Assembly: GCA_913060975.1 (NCBI GenBank)
Contig: CAJXVC010000002.1
Location: 62,001-126,000 of the forward strand
Length of the DNA stretch: 64,000 nucleotides
DNA from: an uncultured Gammaproteobacteria bacterium
GTDB lineage: Bacteria > Pseudomonadota > Gammaproteobacteria > Pseudomonadales > Pseudohongiellaceae
Direction of reading: 5' to 3'
The position numbers and the translations under genes were made by a program. Shown here in pieces: positions 29,374 to 39,803 of this stretch. The stretch's first letter is position 1. Each line of letters starts with the position of its first letter. The notes beneath the pieces were generated by a model. That model was not told where the DNA came from, did not search any database, and was given only the letters and a program-made list of their open reading frames with translations.

Positions 29374-30954
29374 GTGACTACTGCCAATATTCATAGTCAG
29401 AAAATTCTGATTCTCGATTTCGGTTCCCAATATACACAACTGATTGCACGTCGCGTTCGTGAGGCTGGCGTGTATTGTGAAATATGGGATTACGAAGTGG
29501 ATGAAGCGCTGGTGCGCGAATTTGCGCCCAACGGCCTTATTTTTTCGGGTGGCCCGGAGTCGGCCAACACCGAGCAGTCGCCGCGAGCTGCTGATTTTCT
29601 GTATGACTACGGCGTACCCATTCTCGGTATTTGTTATGGCATGCAAACCATGGCAGAGCATTTTGGTGGCAAGGTGGAAGCGTCCAATAAATCTGAATTC
29701 GGGTTTGCAGAAGTAACTCTGGCCGAGCCGAGTCGATTATTTGAAGGCATTGAAGACCGCGTGCTGGAATCCGGCAAGGCGCAATTGGATGTCTGGATGA
29801 GTCATGGCGACAAGGTCACGGCGCTGCCGAATGATTTTACGCTGGTTGCAGAAACCGAGAGCGCACCAATCGCCGCCATGTGTAACGATGAGCGATCGTT
29901 CTATGGGATACAGTTTCACCCTGAAGTTACTCATACGCTGCAGGGCATGCGCATTATTGAGCGCTTCGTGCATGATATCTGTGGCTGCGAGGCGTTGTGG
30001 ACGTCGGCCAATATTATTGAAGACGCGGTACGCACCGTGCGTGAAAAGGTTGGTTCCGACAAAGTACTTCTCGGCCTGTCCGGTGGGGTCGACTCTTCCG
30101 TGGTTGCGGCCTTGCTGCATGAGGCTATCGGCGAACAATTGATTTGTGTGTTTGTTGATAATGGTTTGTTGCGTCTTAACGAGGGCGATCAAGTCATGGC
30201 CACTTTTGCCAAGAACATGGGTGTTAACGTGATCCGCGTTGATGCCGAAGATCTGTTCCTGGATCGGCTGGCAGGTGTCGCTGACCCTGAAGCCAAGCGC
30301 AAGGCAATCGGTAATACCTTTATTGAGGTGTTTGATACTGAAGCCACGCGCTTGCAGGGTATCAAATGGCTGGCGCAGGGCACGATTTACCCTGATGTCA
30401 TCGAATCGGCAGGATCCAAGACTGGCAAGGCGCACGTCATCAAATCGCATCACAACGTCGGGGGTTTGCCGGACGACATGGCGCTGGAACTGGTAGAGCC
30501 ACTACGTGAATTGTTCAAGGATGAAGTGCGCAAGATCGGTCTCGAGTTGGGATTGCCCTATGAAATGGTTTATCGACACCCGTTCCCCGGCCCCGGTCTG
30601 GGAGTGCGAGTGCTTGGTGAAGTTACCAAGGAATATTGCGATATTCTGCGGCAGGCGGATGCGATTTTTATCGAAGAGCTGCACCGGGCTGATTGCTATC
30701 AAAAGGTCAGTCAGGCCTTTGCTGTTTTCCTGCCGGTAAAGTCGGTGGGTGTAGTCGGTGATGCGCGCCGTTATTCCTATGTGATTACGTTGCGTGCTGT
30801 TGAGACAATCGACTTCATGACGGCGCGTTGGGCACGCCTTGATCCGGAACTATTGGAGAAAGTATCCAACCGCATCATGAATGAGATCGCCGATGTGTCT
30901 CGGGTTGCCTATGATATCTCCAGCAAGCCGCCGGCGACGATTGAGTGGGAATAA
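29374..30954 (+). CDS. guaA: GMP synthase (glutamine-hydrolysing)
   Basis: A 526-residue enzyme converting XMP to GMP. The N-terminal class I amidotransferase has its nucleophile in [13 protein letters not shown] and His/Glu in [10 protein letters not shown]; the ATP-pyrophosphatase P-loop is [15 protein letters not shown]; the dimerisation domain has [15 protein letters not shown]. It starts with GTG at 29374 ([19 protein letters not shown]), 137 nt after guaB, in the usual guaBA order. Confidence 0.97.
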   Translation: MTTANIHSQKILILDFGSQYTQLIARRVREAGVYCEIWDYEVDEALVREFAPNGLIFSGGPESANTEQSPRAADFLYDYGVPILGICYGMQTMAEHFGGKVEASNKSEFGFAEVTLAEPSRLFEGIEDRVLESGKAQLDVWMSHGDKVTALPNDFTLVAETESAPIAAMCNDERSFYGIQFHPEVTHTLQGMRIIERFVHDICGCEALWTSANIIEDAVRTVREKVGSDKVLLGLSGGVDSSVVAALLHEAIGEQLICVFVDNGLLRLNEGDQVMATFAKNMGVNVIRVDAEDLFLDRLAGVADPEAKRKAIGNTFIEVFDTEATRLQGIKWLAQGTIYPDVIESAGSKTGKAHVIKSHHNVGGLPDDMALELVEPLRELFKDEVRKIGLELGLPYEMVYRHPFPGPGLGVRVLGEVTKEYCDILRQADAIFIEELHRADCYQKVSQAFAVFLPVKSVGVVGDARRYSYVITLRAVETIDFMTARWARLDPELLEKVSNRIMNEIADVSRVAYDISSKPPATIEWE

Positions 30955-31078
30955 ACTCAGAGCGATGGCTTGCTAAAGAATTGCTGCGCCTGGCGCAATA
31001 ACAGCAGTTGCTACCGCCTCAATTTTGCCCCAAGGCAGAAGTACTGCTAACCGGGTATACCTACCAAGAGTAAAAGTT

Positions 31079-31759
31079 ATGTTGAAAGCGTTGTCTGTCA
31101 AGACAGTGCCGCGAGTCGCGTGGAGTTCTCCGCAGCAATTCAGCTTCAAGCCACGACTGCCGACTCTGTTTTGGTTGTGTTTTGGCTTGACCCTGTTCGG
31201 GCTGGGCGAGGCATGCTTGATTGCAGCGGGCGCCGGGGTTAGCCCATGGACTGTGCTGGCGCAGGGTATTGGTTTGCAATTGCATTTAACAATTGGTTGG
31301 GCCACTTTCGTTTGTAGTTTACTGGTACTTTTTTTGTGGGTTCCATTAAAGCAATTGCCCGGTCTTGGCACCATTCTCAATGCCGTAATTATTTCGGCAG
31401 CTATCGGTTTGTCACTACCGTATCTGCCCAACCCAAACTTCTTGCCGCTGCAATTGCTAGAGGTCGTTGTTGGAATTCTCTTCGTCGGACTGGGTAGTGG
31501 CTTGTATCTCGTTGCACAATTAGGGCCAGGTCCGCGGGATGGTCTAATGACGGGGCTGCAGAGAGTATCGGATCTTCCGATAGCATGGGTAAGAATGGCG
31601 ATTGAAGTTTCTGTGGTTTTATTGGGTTGGTTACTTGGCGGAACGTTCGGTGCTGGAACGCTGCTGTTCGCCATTGGTATAGGTTGGTCGGTGTCTCTGG
31701 GTTTGTATTTGGTGGGCAGAGTGTTCACTCAGCAAATAGACGCAGCCCCGGAGAATTAA
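31079..31759 (+). CDS. YczE/YitT-like integral membrane protein
   Basis: A 226-residue protein with about five to six membrane helices. The segments GLGEACLIAAGAGVSPWTVLAQG and GLGSGLYLVAQLGPGPRDGLMTGL (conserved G-x-G-P-R-D-G-L-M motif) match the YczE/YyaS membrane family, of unknown function. The frame opens at 31025, but ATG 31079 follows an AAGAG site. It lies between guaA and tadA, 18 nt before tadA. Confidence 0.82.
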   Translation: MLKALSVKTVPRVAWSSPQQFSFKPRLPTLFWLCFGLTLFGLGEACLIAAGAGVSPWTVLAQGIGLQLHLTIGWATFVCSLLVLFLWVPLKQLPGLGTILNAVIISAAIGLSLPYLPNPNFLPLQLLEVVVGILFVGLGSGLYLVAQLGPGPRDGLMTGLQRVSDLPIAWVRMAIEVSVVLLGWLLGGTFGAGTLLFAIGIGWSVSLGLYLVGRVFTQQIDAAPEN

Positions 31760-31777
31760 AGGGATGTCTGTCACCTT

Positions 31778-32251
31778 ATGACTGTGCAACACACTGAACA
31801 CGAAGCCTGGATGCGTTTGGCGCTGGCCCAGGCTGACCTGGCGCGCGCCAAGGACGAAGTGCCAGTTGGGGCGGTATTGGTCAACGCAGGCCAGCAGCTC
31901 GCGGCAGGCTATAACCAGCCGATAACTGCCAATGACCCAACTGCCCATGCCGAAATCGTCGCGCTACGGTCCGCTGCTCTCGTGTCGGCCAATTACCGGC
32001 TTCCCGGCAGTGTGCTCTATGTTACTATCGAGCCCTGCACCATGTGCATTGGCGCTTTGATTCATGCGCGCGTCGATACATTGGTATTTGGAGCGGCTGA
32101 GCCGCGAGCAGGTGCAGTAGTAAGCCAGTTGAGTCTGGCTGACAAAGATTTCTTCAACCATCGTATACAGATTGTGTCGGGGGTGTTGGAAACTGAATGT
32201 GCAGGACTAATGAAGGATTTCTTTGCCGCGCGAAGGCGGGGTAAAACATGA
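31778..32251 (+). CDS. tadA: tRNA-specific adenosine deaminase
   Basis: A 157-residue zinc deaminase that converts A34 of tRNA-Arg(ACG) to inosine. Zinc-site motifs HAEIVALR (His and catalytic Glu) and PCTMCIGAL (two Cys) are present. Length is normal for TadA. Confidence 0.95.
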   Translation: MTVQHTEHEAWMRLALAQADLARAKDEVPVGAVLVNAGQQLAAGYNQPITANDPTAHAEIVALRSAALVSANYRLPGSVLYVTIEPCTMCIGALIHARVDTLVFGAAEPRAGAVVSQLSLADKDFFNHRIQIVSGVLETECAGLMKDFFAARRRGKT

Positions 32252-32399
32252 TCTGCGTCATGCAGTCACAATAATAAAAAACGATAATGACTTTATTCAG
32301 CTTGTGAATTCATAGTTGATCAATCCGGGGACCACTATCATACAAGTCGCACTGACAACGCACAGGGCAATTGCCCGGGCTGGGCTATGGCATCGTCTG

Positions 32400-32927
32400 A
32401 TGCGGTGTTTGCTGGTTGGTGGCATCGTGCTCACCTTTACCAGCTGTTCTTCGGTGTCGACCTTCAGAGCCTATTCGGGTGATGAGCGCTCTGACATCGA
32501 AGTTGCCATCATTGAAGGTGAACAATACCTGCGTCAGGACTGGCTGAATCGCTACGTGGATGTCGTGCGCATCTCCGCAGTGGATGAGTTTGTCGTCACC
32601 GACAGTGACCGATATCGACGTGTGGAAGTGGCGCCTGGTTTCCACGATGTCACGGTGTATTTTTATTGGGACCTTGGGAGCCAGCGTGGTTTGTCCCAGG
32701 CTTTGGTCCAGTTTGCTTCTGGTCAGGAAACCTTCTCTCGCACCATGCGTTTTAATGCCCGTGCCGGCGAAACCTACACTGTCCATGCACAACCGGTGTT
32801 CGGTGAAGGAAGAAGGGAAATTATCAACCTGACCCATGTTGATTTCTGGATCGAAGATGACTCGGGAAATGAAATCGTCAGCAAGGCAGAAGGCCGCTTT
32901 ATTCCCGGGAATGAGTTTCCGGGCTGA
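32400..32927 (+). CDS. Hypothetical lipoprotein
   Basis: A predicted lipoprotein of about 175 residues: from ATG 32400 the N-terminus MRCLLVGGIVLTFTSC is a short signal peptide ending at a lipobox-like cysteine. The mature part is beta-rich with no recognised motif (for example VEVAPGFHDVTVYFYWDLG resembles small Ig-like or DUF2846-type domains, not confirmed). The frame is open from a TTG at 32316, but that start would put the hydrophobic stretch too deep. The function is unknown. Confidence 0.65.
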   Translation: MRCLLVGGIVLTFTSCSSVSTFRAYSGDERSDIEVAIIEGEQYLRQDWLNRYVDVVRISAVDEFVVTDSDRYRRVEVAPGFHDVTVYFYWDLGSQRGLSQALVQFASGQETFSRTMRFNARAGETYTVHAQPVFGEGRREIINLTHVDFWIEDDSGNEIVSKAEGRFIPGNEFPG

Positions 32928-33064
32928 AAGGCTTGTTCAAGGTGTGATTTGTCAGTTCATGGATAGCCTGGAAGGAAAGTTTTTCTGAATTCCCCGGATT
33001 ATTCCAGTATCATTGCGCTACATTTTCAGTTTAATTCAGCGCTATTTTCCAGGACCCTGATTCA

Positions 33065-36000
33065 ATGCAAGTGATGTATGGAGCGGCGGCTCTCTCGCCA
33101 TTCAAATCCTCCAGATTACTTCGCGCTCTGCAAGAACTCTCCCCTGATATTCTCTCGCTTCAGACCCGATATGTTCACTTGCTGGACTGTGAATCGGAAC
33201 TGGATCTGGACCAGAATTCCATACCGGCGGCGCTGCTTGCCTATGGTAACGAGAATCCGCCAGCAGCCGGGCAGAGTAATCTTACGCGTGTTGTGATTCC
33301 GCGGCCCGGGACGATTTCTCCCTGGTCCAGCAAAGCGAGCGATATTTTTCACAATTGCGGGCTGCACGCAGTCAAGCGTGTTGAGCGCGGAATTGTCTAC
33401 GAGCTGCATTTTAGCCAGGCGCCGGATACCGATTTGCTGGCCGCAGTTGATGCGCTGCTGCATGACCGGATGACCCAGATCGTCATTGCCGACGTCAACG
33501 AGGCAGCGCAATTGTTTGAAACAGCCGCACCTGCACCAGTGCAATCTGTGCCGATACTCAGCGGTGGCAAGCAAGCGTTGGCCGAGGCCAATCAAAGCAT
33601 GGGCCTGGCGCTGGCCGATGATGAAATCGATTATTTGTTCGAACAGTTTCAAGCCTTGCAGCGCGACCCGAATGATGTCGAATTAATGATGTTTGCCCAG
33701 GCCAATTCCGAGCATTGTCGACACAAGATATTCAATGCAAGTTGGAGCATCGATGGCGCCGAGCAAGCCAAGTCGTTGTTCGCCATGATTCGTCACACGC
33801 ACGAGCGCTCTCCAGACAATGTACTATCTGCCTATTCTGACAACGCCGCCGTCATGCGCGGTCATACTGGTGAGCGATTTTTCCCCGCCCCCGGCAATGG
33901 GCAATATGGCTATGTAAAAGAGCCGATTCATATCCTGATGAAGGTGGAGACACATAACCATCCAACTGCCATTGCCCCTTTCCCTGGCGCCTCTACTGGC
34001 TCGGGTGGGGAAATTCGCGATGAAGGTGCCACAGGATGCGGCGCCAAACCCAAGGCCGGCCTGACGGGTTTCAGCGTCTCCAATTTGCAAATACCCGATT
34101 TGCCGCAGCCATGGGAGCAGCCGTTGGGAAAACCGGCCCATATAGCGTCGGCACTGGATATCATGCTGGAAGGGCCGATTGGCGGCGCCGCGTTTAACAA
34201 TGAATTCGGCCGCCCGAATCTGTGTGGCTACTTTCGCAGTTTTGAAGCCGAAGTCCTCAACGAGGCTGGAGAATTGGAAACCCGGGGCTACCACAAGCCA
34301 ATTATGATTGCCGGTGGCCTGGGTAATATCCGCGAACCCCATGTTCTCAAATCCGATATCGATGTCGGTGCCAAGCTGATTGTTCTGGGTGGCCCTGCAA
34401 TGCTGATCGGACTGGGTGGTGGTGCTGCGTCGTCGATGACTGCAGGCACTACCAATGCCGATCTGGATTTTGCGTCCGTGCAGCGTGAGAACGCGGAAAT
34501 GGAACGCCGTTGTCAGGAAGTCATCGACCGCTGTTGGCAAATGGGCGACGCCAACCCCATTAGCTTTATTCACGATGTTGGTGCCGGTGGTTTGTCCAAT
34601 GCTTTGCCTGAATTGGTCAAGGATGGTGGACGAGGAGGGCGCTTCGACCTGCGCAGCATACCCAATGCCGAGCCCGGCATGTCACCACTGGAAATATGGT
34701 GTAACGAATCTCAGGAACGTTATGTATTGGCAATTGGTCCTGATGCGATAGAGACATTCACCGCCATTTGCGAACGCGAGCGCTGCCCGTTTGCGGTCGT
34801 TGGTGAGTCCACGGCAGAAAAGCATATTTCATTGGCCGACAATCACTTTAACAATGCACCGATCGATTTGCCTATGGATGTGTTGTTCGGCAAACCTCCC
34901 AAAATGCACCGTGATGTCAAAGCAGGCAGTGTAGCGATTGACGAGTTTGCGACGGATGGCATTGAGCTTGCTGATGCAGCCCGGCGTGTATTGAATATGC
35001 CCAGTGTGGCGAGCAAGAGTTTTTTGATTACTATCGGCGACCGAACTATCACCGGTCTGGTCAGTCGCGATCAAATGGTAGGACCGTGGCAAGTACCGGT
35101 TGCTGATGCCGCGGTAACAGCGTCTTCCTTTTCGTCTTATACCGGCGAAGCCATGGCGATGGGGGAACGTACCCCCCTGGCATTGTTCGACGCGCCAGCA
35201 TCAGGGCGCATGGCAATTGCCGAGGCGGTGACCAATATTGCCATTGCTGATATCGAAGAGATTTCAGATATCAAACTGTCGGCCAACTGGATGGTAGCTG
35301 CCGGACACGGCCATGAGGATGCCAAACTCTATGCGACCGTAAAGAGTGTGGCCATGGAGCTTTGTCCACAACTGGGCATCTGTATCCCGGTAGGAAAAGA
35401 CTCGATGTCCATGCGGACAGTGTGGGACGAGAACGGCCAGGCCAAGAGCAATACGGCACCTTTGTCGCTGGTTATTTCGGCGTTTGCGCCCGTTCTGGAT
35501 ATTCGCCAAACAATTACCCCGCAGTTACGCACTGACGAGGGGGACACATCTCTCTTTTTAATCGATTTGGGCCGCGGCCAAAACAGGCTGGGAGGTTCGG
35601 CACTCGCACAGGCATTCTCGCAGCTAAATAGCAGTGTCCCCGATCTCGATTCAGCCGATGATCTGCGGCATTTCTTTGAGTTCATCACCCACTGCCGCCA
35701 GCATAATCTGTTGCTTGCCTACCACGACCGTTCCGATGGTGGTTTGTTTGCCGCATTAACCGAGATGTGTTTTGCCGGACATTGTGGTGCCAACATTGTG
35801 CTTGATGAGTTGCCGTCAGCCGATACCGTAGCAGCGCTTTTTGCCGAGGAATTGGGCGCAGTCGTACAGGTACGCGCAGCTGACCAAGCTCGGCTAGAGG
35901 CACTGGCACAGCAATTCCAGCTGGATCAATGTCTATATCATATTGGCGGTTTGAATCTTGATGATGAGATTCAGATAAAAAGGCAAAACGAGATTCTGTT

Positions 36001-36967
36001 TCAAGACTCGCGGGCGGAATTGCAACGTCAGTGGGCAGCGACCAGCTATCACATCCAGCGTCTGCGTGATAATTCCGAATGCGCGCAGCAAGAGTATGAT
36101 CTGCTTTTAGAATCTGAGAATCCGGGGCTTAATACTGATTTAAGTTTTATTCTCAACGATGATGTGACCTTGCCCTATATTAATGTCGGTGCCAAACCCC
36201 GGGTGGCGGTGCTGCGTGAACAAGGCGTCAACGGCCAGGTCGAGATGGCGGCGGTATTCGATCGCGCGCGCTTCAAAGCTGTTGATGTGCACATGACTGA
36301 TTTATTGACAGGGCGCCACAACCTGAATGATTTTAAAGTGCTCGTTGCCTGCGGCGGCTTTTCCTATGGCGATGTATTGGGCGCTGGCGGGGGCTGGGCG
36401 AAATCGATTTTATTCAATCCTGCAATGCGCGAGCAATTTGGTCAGTTTTTCCGTGATAGCAACACGCTGACCCTCGGCGTCTGCAATGGCTGCCAAATGG
36501 TATCTCTTCTGCAAGAGCTTATTCCGGGGAGTGAGCATTGGCCGCAGTTTGTCCGCAATCGCTCAGAGCAATTCGAAGGGCGCTTGTCGCTGGTGCAAAT
36601 CGAGCAAAGTAACTCGGCCTTTCTTGATGGCATGGCAGGCTCGCGCTTTCCACTGGCAGTGGCGCATGGCGAAGGTCGGGCACTGTTTCGTCAGTCTGAT
36701 GATCAGGCTGCATTGACACAGGCCGGGGGTATTGCTTTACGGTATGTGGACAACAAAGGCATGCCTACCGAGCACTATCCGGAGAATCCGAATGGTTCAC
36801 CAGAAGGAATTGCCGGCCTGACTTCCGCCGATGGGCGCGCCACAATCATGATGCCGCATCCGGAACGCGTTTTCCGAGCCAGCCAAAATTCCTGGCACCC
36901 GGATGATTGGACCGAAGATGCCCCCAGCATGCGCATGTTCCGTAATGCGCGTTGTTGGCTGGATTAA
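33065..36967 (+). CDS. purL: Phosphoribosylformylglycinamidine synthase
   Basis: A 1300-residue large-type PurL for the fourth step of purine synthesis (FGAR to FGAM). Domains in order: N-terminal PurS-like, linker, two synthase halves with [20 protein letters not shown] and [18 protein letters not shown], and a C-terminal glutaminase with nucleophile in GVCNGCQM and His/Glu in PHPERVFR. The length matches the gammaproteobacterial enzyme (~1295). It is monocistronic or paired with the small downstream gene 9 nt away. Confidence 0.97.
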   Translation: MQVMYGAAALSPFKSSRLLRALQELSPDILSLQTRYVHLLDCESELDLDQNSIPAALLAYGNENPPAAGQSNLTRVVIPRPGTISPWSSKASDIFHNCGLHAVKRVERGIVYELHFSQAPDTDLLAAVDALLHDRMTQIVIADVNEAAQLFETAAPAPVQSVPILSGGKQALAEANQSMGLALADDEIDYLFEQFQALQRDPNDVELMMFAQANSEHCRHKIFNASWSIDGAEQAKSLFAMIRHTHERSPDNVLSAYSDNAAVMRGHTGERFFPAPGNGQYGYVKEPIHILMKVETHNHPTAIAPFPGASTGSGGEIRDEGATGCGAKPKAGLTGFSVSNLQIPDLPQPWEQPLGKPAHIASALDIMLEGPIGGAAFNNEFGRPNLCGYFRSFEAEVLNEAGELETRGYHKPIMIAGGLGNIREPHVLKSDIDVGAKLIVLGGPAMLIGLGGGAASSMTAGTTNADLDFASVQRENAEMERRCQEVIDRCWQMGDANPISFIHDVGAGGLSNALPELVKDGGRGGRFDLRSIPNAEPGMSPLEIWCNESQERYVLAIGPDAIETFTAICERERCPFAVVGESTAEKHISLADNHFNNAPIDLPMDVLFGKPPKMHRDVKAGSVAIDEFATDGIELADAARRVLNMPSVASKSFLITIGDRTITGLVSRDQMVGPWQVPVADAAVTASSFSSYTGEAMAMGERTPLALFDAPASGRMAIAEAVTNIAIADIEEISDIKLSANWMVAAGHGHEDAKLYATVKSVAMELCPQLGICIPVGKDSMSMRTVWDENGQAKSNTAPLSLVISAFAPVLDIRQTITPQLRTDEGDTSLFLIDLGRGQNRLGGSALAQAFSQLNSSVPDLDSADDLRHFFEFITHCRQHNLLLAYHDRSDGGLFAALTEMCFAGHCGANIVLDELPSADTVAALFAEELGAVVQVRAADQARLEALAQQFQLDQCLYHIGGLNLDDEIQIKRQNEILFQDSRAELQRQWAATSYHIQRLRDNSECAQQEYDLLLESENPGLNTDLSFILNDDVTLPYINVGAKPRVAVLREQGVNGQVEMAAVFDRARFKAVDVHMTDLLTGRHNLNDFKVLVACGGFSYGDVLGAGGGWAKSILFNPAMREQFGQFFRDSNTLTLGVCNGCQMVSLLQELIPGSEHWPQFVRNRSEQFEGRLSLVQIEQSNSAFLDGMAGSRFPLAVAHGEGRALFRQSDDQAALTQAGGIALRYVDNKGMPTEHYPENPNGSPEGIAGLTSADGRATIMMPHPERVFRASQNSWHPDDWTEDAPSMRMFRNARCWLD

Positions 36968-36976
36968 TACTTAGCC

Positions 36977-37306
36977 ATGACTACCTTGTTCAAGCTCGAA
37001 TTTTATGTGCCTGCAAGCCATCTGGAACCGGTGAAAGAAGCCATGTTCGCTGCAGGAGGTGGTCGCGTAGGGGATTATGACAGTTGTGCCTGGCAGACAG
37101 CCGGGCAGGGTCAGTATCGGCCGTTGGCCGGCAGTGATCCCTATCATGGTCAAACGGGTAAGGTAGAGACCGTGACTGAGTACAAAGTCGAAATGGTGTG
37201 TACAGAAAACCGGCTAAAACCAGTGCTGGCGGCCTTGAAGACCGCCCATCCTTATGAAGAAGTGGCCTTTTCGGTCATAGCCATGGCCGATATTTCCGGC
37301 GCCTGA
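36977..37306 (+). CDS. NIF3/YqfO-like small protein
   Basis: A 109-residue protein matching the free-standing version of the CutA-like insert domain of NIF3/YqfO proteins: KLEFYVPASHLEPVKEAMFAAGGGRVGDYDSCAW, then the C-terminal AHPYEEVAFSVIAM. The role is unknown. It follows purL after 9 nt. Its last 55 nt overlap, in antisense, the end of the convergent 7TM-HTH gene. Confidence 0.83.
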   Translation: MTTLFKLEFYVPASHLEPVKEAMFAAGGGRVGDYDSCAWQTAGQGQYRPLAGSDPYHGQTGKVETVTEYKVEMVCTENRLKPVLAALKTAHPYEEVAFSVIAMADISGA

Positions 37307-38256
37307 GAACTGCTTGCAACGGTTGGTTGCTGCAGTGACGCCCGGGCGCGGCGAGAAATCGTTGCTTCTGATACCCCCAGTGCCTGCGCGGCGCGCTTCT
37401 GATTACCGTTGTAATAGCCAATGACGTGCTCAACAACCGAACCTTCCAATTCCTTCATCATTTGTTTGAGATTCAGCGCCTGCTGGCCCGATGAGTTGCC
37501 AATGGCAATGCAATCGGTGATCTTTGAGAGCATTTGCTTGTGGAACTGGCGCTCGCGCGTGTAAGGCAACATGGTGAGGAGTCGAAACAAGCGAGTCTTT
37601 TCTTCGGAATACACCATCAGCCCGAGCATCAAGGACAACGTGAGCGACATGAAGATGGCGCCATTGAGCTTAATACCTATCGCCATCAATCCCACGACGC
37701 TGATCGCCATGAGCATTGGGGTGGCAGCGCTGATCATGACTACCAGGCATTTCTGCCGGTCGATGTTATTGCTTGCGTGGCGCAGTCCATAGATCAGCAA
37801 ATAAGTGACCATGGCCAGGCCTGAAAACAGATAAACCTGAAACAACCAATAATAGTCGCCAGGGATGCGGGTAAGAGAGAAGTTATTAATGGGTTCGACA
37901 CCAGCAATAATGGCTGGGCTGGTGAACAAACCGATGATGAGGGCAGCCAGTACAACGTTCAAGCCCAGTTTGATGCGCGATGTTTGCCAGTTGAAGCCAG
38001 AGTATTGCAGGACGACATTAATCAGACCATGAATCGTGAAAATCACGCAGCAATAGTAGGCGAGCAGGATTATCCGCGAAGTTTCTGCTGCAAACTCAGC
38101 CTTGATGGAAAGTAGCTCGAAAATATTGAGAAAGAACACGGCGACAAAAAACACGCCGAGATCGAAATTCTCTTTTCTCAAGGAGCTGTGATAGCGCCAG
38201 AAAATGCCGATTTTGATGCTTATCGCCAAAATCGAGGGGATGATAAGTATTTCCAT
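37252..38256 (-). CDS. Seven-helix membrane protein with C-terminal Fis-type HTH
   Basis: A 334-residue protein. Seven hydrophobic segments are visible at about 3-20, 32-51, 61-83, 97-118, 135-156, 169-193 and 200-216, followed by a charged linker (about 217-260) and a Fis-family helix-turn-helix (about 262-308; NQKRAAQALGVSEATISRR). No sigma-54 AAA+ or kinase domain is present. The layout suggests a membrane-embedded one-component regulator: a 7TM sensor joined directly to a DNA-binding unit. A low-complexity tail of ~25 residues overlaps the convergent gene. I do not know a named member of this exact architecture. Confidence 0.75.
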   Translation of the reverse strand: MEILIIPSILAISIKIGIFWRYHSSLRKENFDLGVFFVAVFFLNIFELLSIKAEFAAETSRIILLAYYCCVIFTIHGLINVVLQYSGFNWQTSRIKLGLNVVLAALIIGLFTSPAIIAGVEPINNFSLTRIPGDYYWLFQVYLFSGLAMVTYLLIYGLRHASNNIDRQKCLVVMISAATPMLMAISVVGLMAIGIKLNGAIFMSLTLSLMLGLMVYSEEKTRLFRLLTMLPYTRERQFHKQMLSKITDCIAIGNSSGQQALNLKQMMKELEGSVVEHVIGYYNGNQKRAAQALGVSEATISRRARASLQQPTVASSSQAPEISAMAMTEKATSS

Positions 38257-38484
38257 AGCTTAACTGTCTCTACTGTACTGTGCGATTGAGTCCAAGAGTT
38301 CATGTAAAAACACAACTTGTCGCCTGGCCTATGGCTGGAACTTCCTTGATCTCAGGCCGGCAGAAAGCGAAAATCGCAAAACGAGATCTCCGCTTTTGCC
38401 TGCATTTTATCTACAATTACCGACAGTAAGTGTAAATAGATGGCATTTTTAGCCCGGTTGCAGAATTGCATTTTGCTTGCAAAT

Positions 38485-39489
38485 CTAGAGCACCATACCA
38501 ATTTGACTGATAGACAAGCCGCTTCCTGCGCCCAGTATCAGTATCCGGTCGCCTTGCTCGGGTTTGGCCGATGCGAGGGTTACCGGAATGGTTGCACTGG
38601 TGAGGTTACCATAACTCTGAAATATGGTGGGAGCTTTTTGTAGATCAATTCCCGCTAATTTGGCCATTCTTTGATGTGGCTTGGTGCCGACCTGGTGACA
38701 AATCAGGTGATCCACGTCTCCTGGCTGCCAATCCAGACCTTCATAGGTCTCTTTGATCAGCGCCTGATGCATGCGAATCATGACCGCAGAGATCTTGTCC
38801 ATGATCATCTGGCCGCAGCGCTTGCCGGTTTCATCAAATTTGTAAAAGCACAACTCGGCGTAGCGCCCGCGGCTGGTGAACCGGTAGGTCTTGATGCCCG
38901 ATTCAGCCGAAGCGCGCTGCAGGATCACGGCACCACCGGCATCGCCAGTGGTGAAACCACCGATCTTGCCTTTAAAGTTCTCCAGAGTCGGGTTGTCGCC
39001 AATATCGCGAATTACGTCATGGATCAGATGGCTTGGTACTTCGCCAGTCACCACCAGTACGTTTTCCACCGCACCGGTAGCAATCATGGAATCTCCTACC
39101 GACATGCCGTTAGAAAAGCCGTGGCAGGCATTGGTGATATCCATGCACGTGGCGTTAACACAGCCGAGTTCACGCTGGATACGGTGTGAAGTCGCAGGTT
39201 CGATCCAGTCACGGTCGATGCCGCAATACAACACCATGCCGATTTCTTTCGGGTCCAACCCAGCCTGTTCGAGCGCGCTACGCCCGGCGCGTATCGCCAA
39301 ATCAGATGGCTTGTCTTCAGGGGCTGCAAATCGACGTTCCTTGATACCGGTGAGTTCCTCAATCCAGGTGTTGGGGATGCCAAATTTGGCCTCCGATTGC
39401 ACCTCATCCATCAATTCTTGTGAGCTCACTACCTGCTCGGGCAAAAAAGTCCCGATAGATGCAATTCTTGAATGACCTGTCATGTACAT
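38485..39489 (-). CDS. FabH-like 3-oxoacyl-ACP synthase III family protein
   Basis: A 334-residue thiolase-fold condensing enzyme. The catalytic triad is visible: Cys in DITNACHGF, His in LICHQVGTKPH and Asn in YGNLTSATIP. The lack of a fab cluster, and divergence from canonical FabH around the active site, suggest a secondary KAS III (acyl-CoA/ACP ketosynthase) and not the housekeeping FabH. ATG 39489 follows AAGGAA on the minus strand. A palindromic operator candidate lies about 40 nt upstream. Confidence 0.83.
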   Translation of the reverse strand: MYMTGHSRIASIGTFLPEQVVSSQELMDEVQSEAKFGIPNTWIEELTGIKERRFAAPEDKPSDLAIRAGRSALEQAGLDPKEIGMVLYCGIDRDWIEPATSHRIQRELGCVNATCMDITNACHGFSNGMSVGDSMIATGAVENVLVVTGEVPSHLIHDVIRDIGDNPTLENFKGKIGGFTTGDAGGAVILQRASAESGIKTYRFTSRGRYAELCFYKFDETGKRCGQMIMDKISAVMIRMHQALIKETYEGLDWQPGDVDHLICHQVGTKPHQRMAKLAGIDLQKAPTIFQSYGNLTSATIPVTLASAKPEQGDRILILGAGSGLSISQIGMVL

Positions 39490-39803
39490 AACTGTTTCCT
39501 TATTCCTAAGCAACGAAAAAACAAAATAACCAAATGGTTACTTCATTATCGACACATCCACTGGAAAAAGAAAAAGACAGTTCGCAAAAAGTTGCAGTAC
39601 TGTAATGCTGCTTGTTTCTGGCTTGCAGTGATGAAAGCGCCTGATAATGCTCAGATTTTTCAGGGGAAAGAGGTCCGCTATTCAAGCATGTAAGAATAAT
39701 CCTACAAATTACTTTCTCGCTTCAGCGGACTTATTTGCCTGTTTATTGTTTTTGCGAAAATTTCACAGCATGGAATTGGCGCCCGGCGTTTGCCCGGCGA
39801 GCA
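39490..39803. other. 314-nt intergenic region with palindromes, no gene
   Basis: No supported ORF. It holds the promoter region of the FabH-like gene, a 14-nt palindrome at 39527-39540, a 7-bp inverted repeat GTCCGCT (39673-39679) / AGCGGAC (39724-39730) with a long loop, and a GCCCGGCG direct repeat near 39780-39800. Confidence 0.6.
39527..39540. promoter_or_regulatory. Palindromic operator candidate upstream of the FabH-like gene
   Basis: Perfect arms TAACCA/TGGTTA separated by AA. It lies 38 nt before the FabH-like start, in a region A-rich on the plus strand. The size and symmetry suit a TetR-type or similar dimeric regulator; which one is unknown. Confidence 0.45.

Noticed and set aside
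29737..30453. 238-residue minus-strand ORF over guaA
   Set aside because: Shadow of the highly conserved GuaA frame.
33824..34573. 249-residue minus-strand ORF over purL
   Set aside because: Shadow of PurL; the sense frame has intact catalytic motifs.
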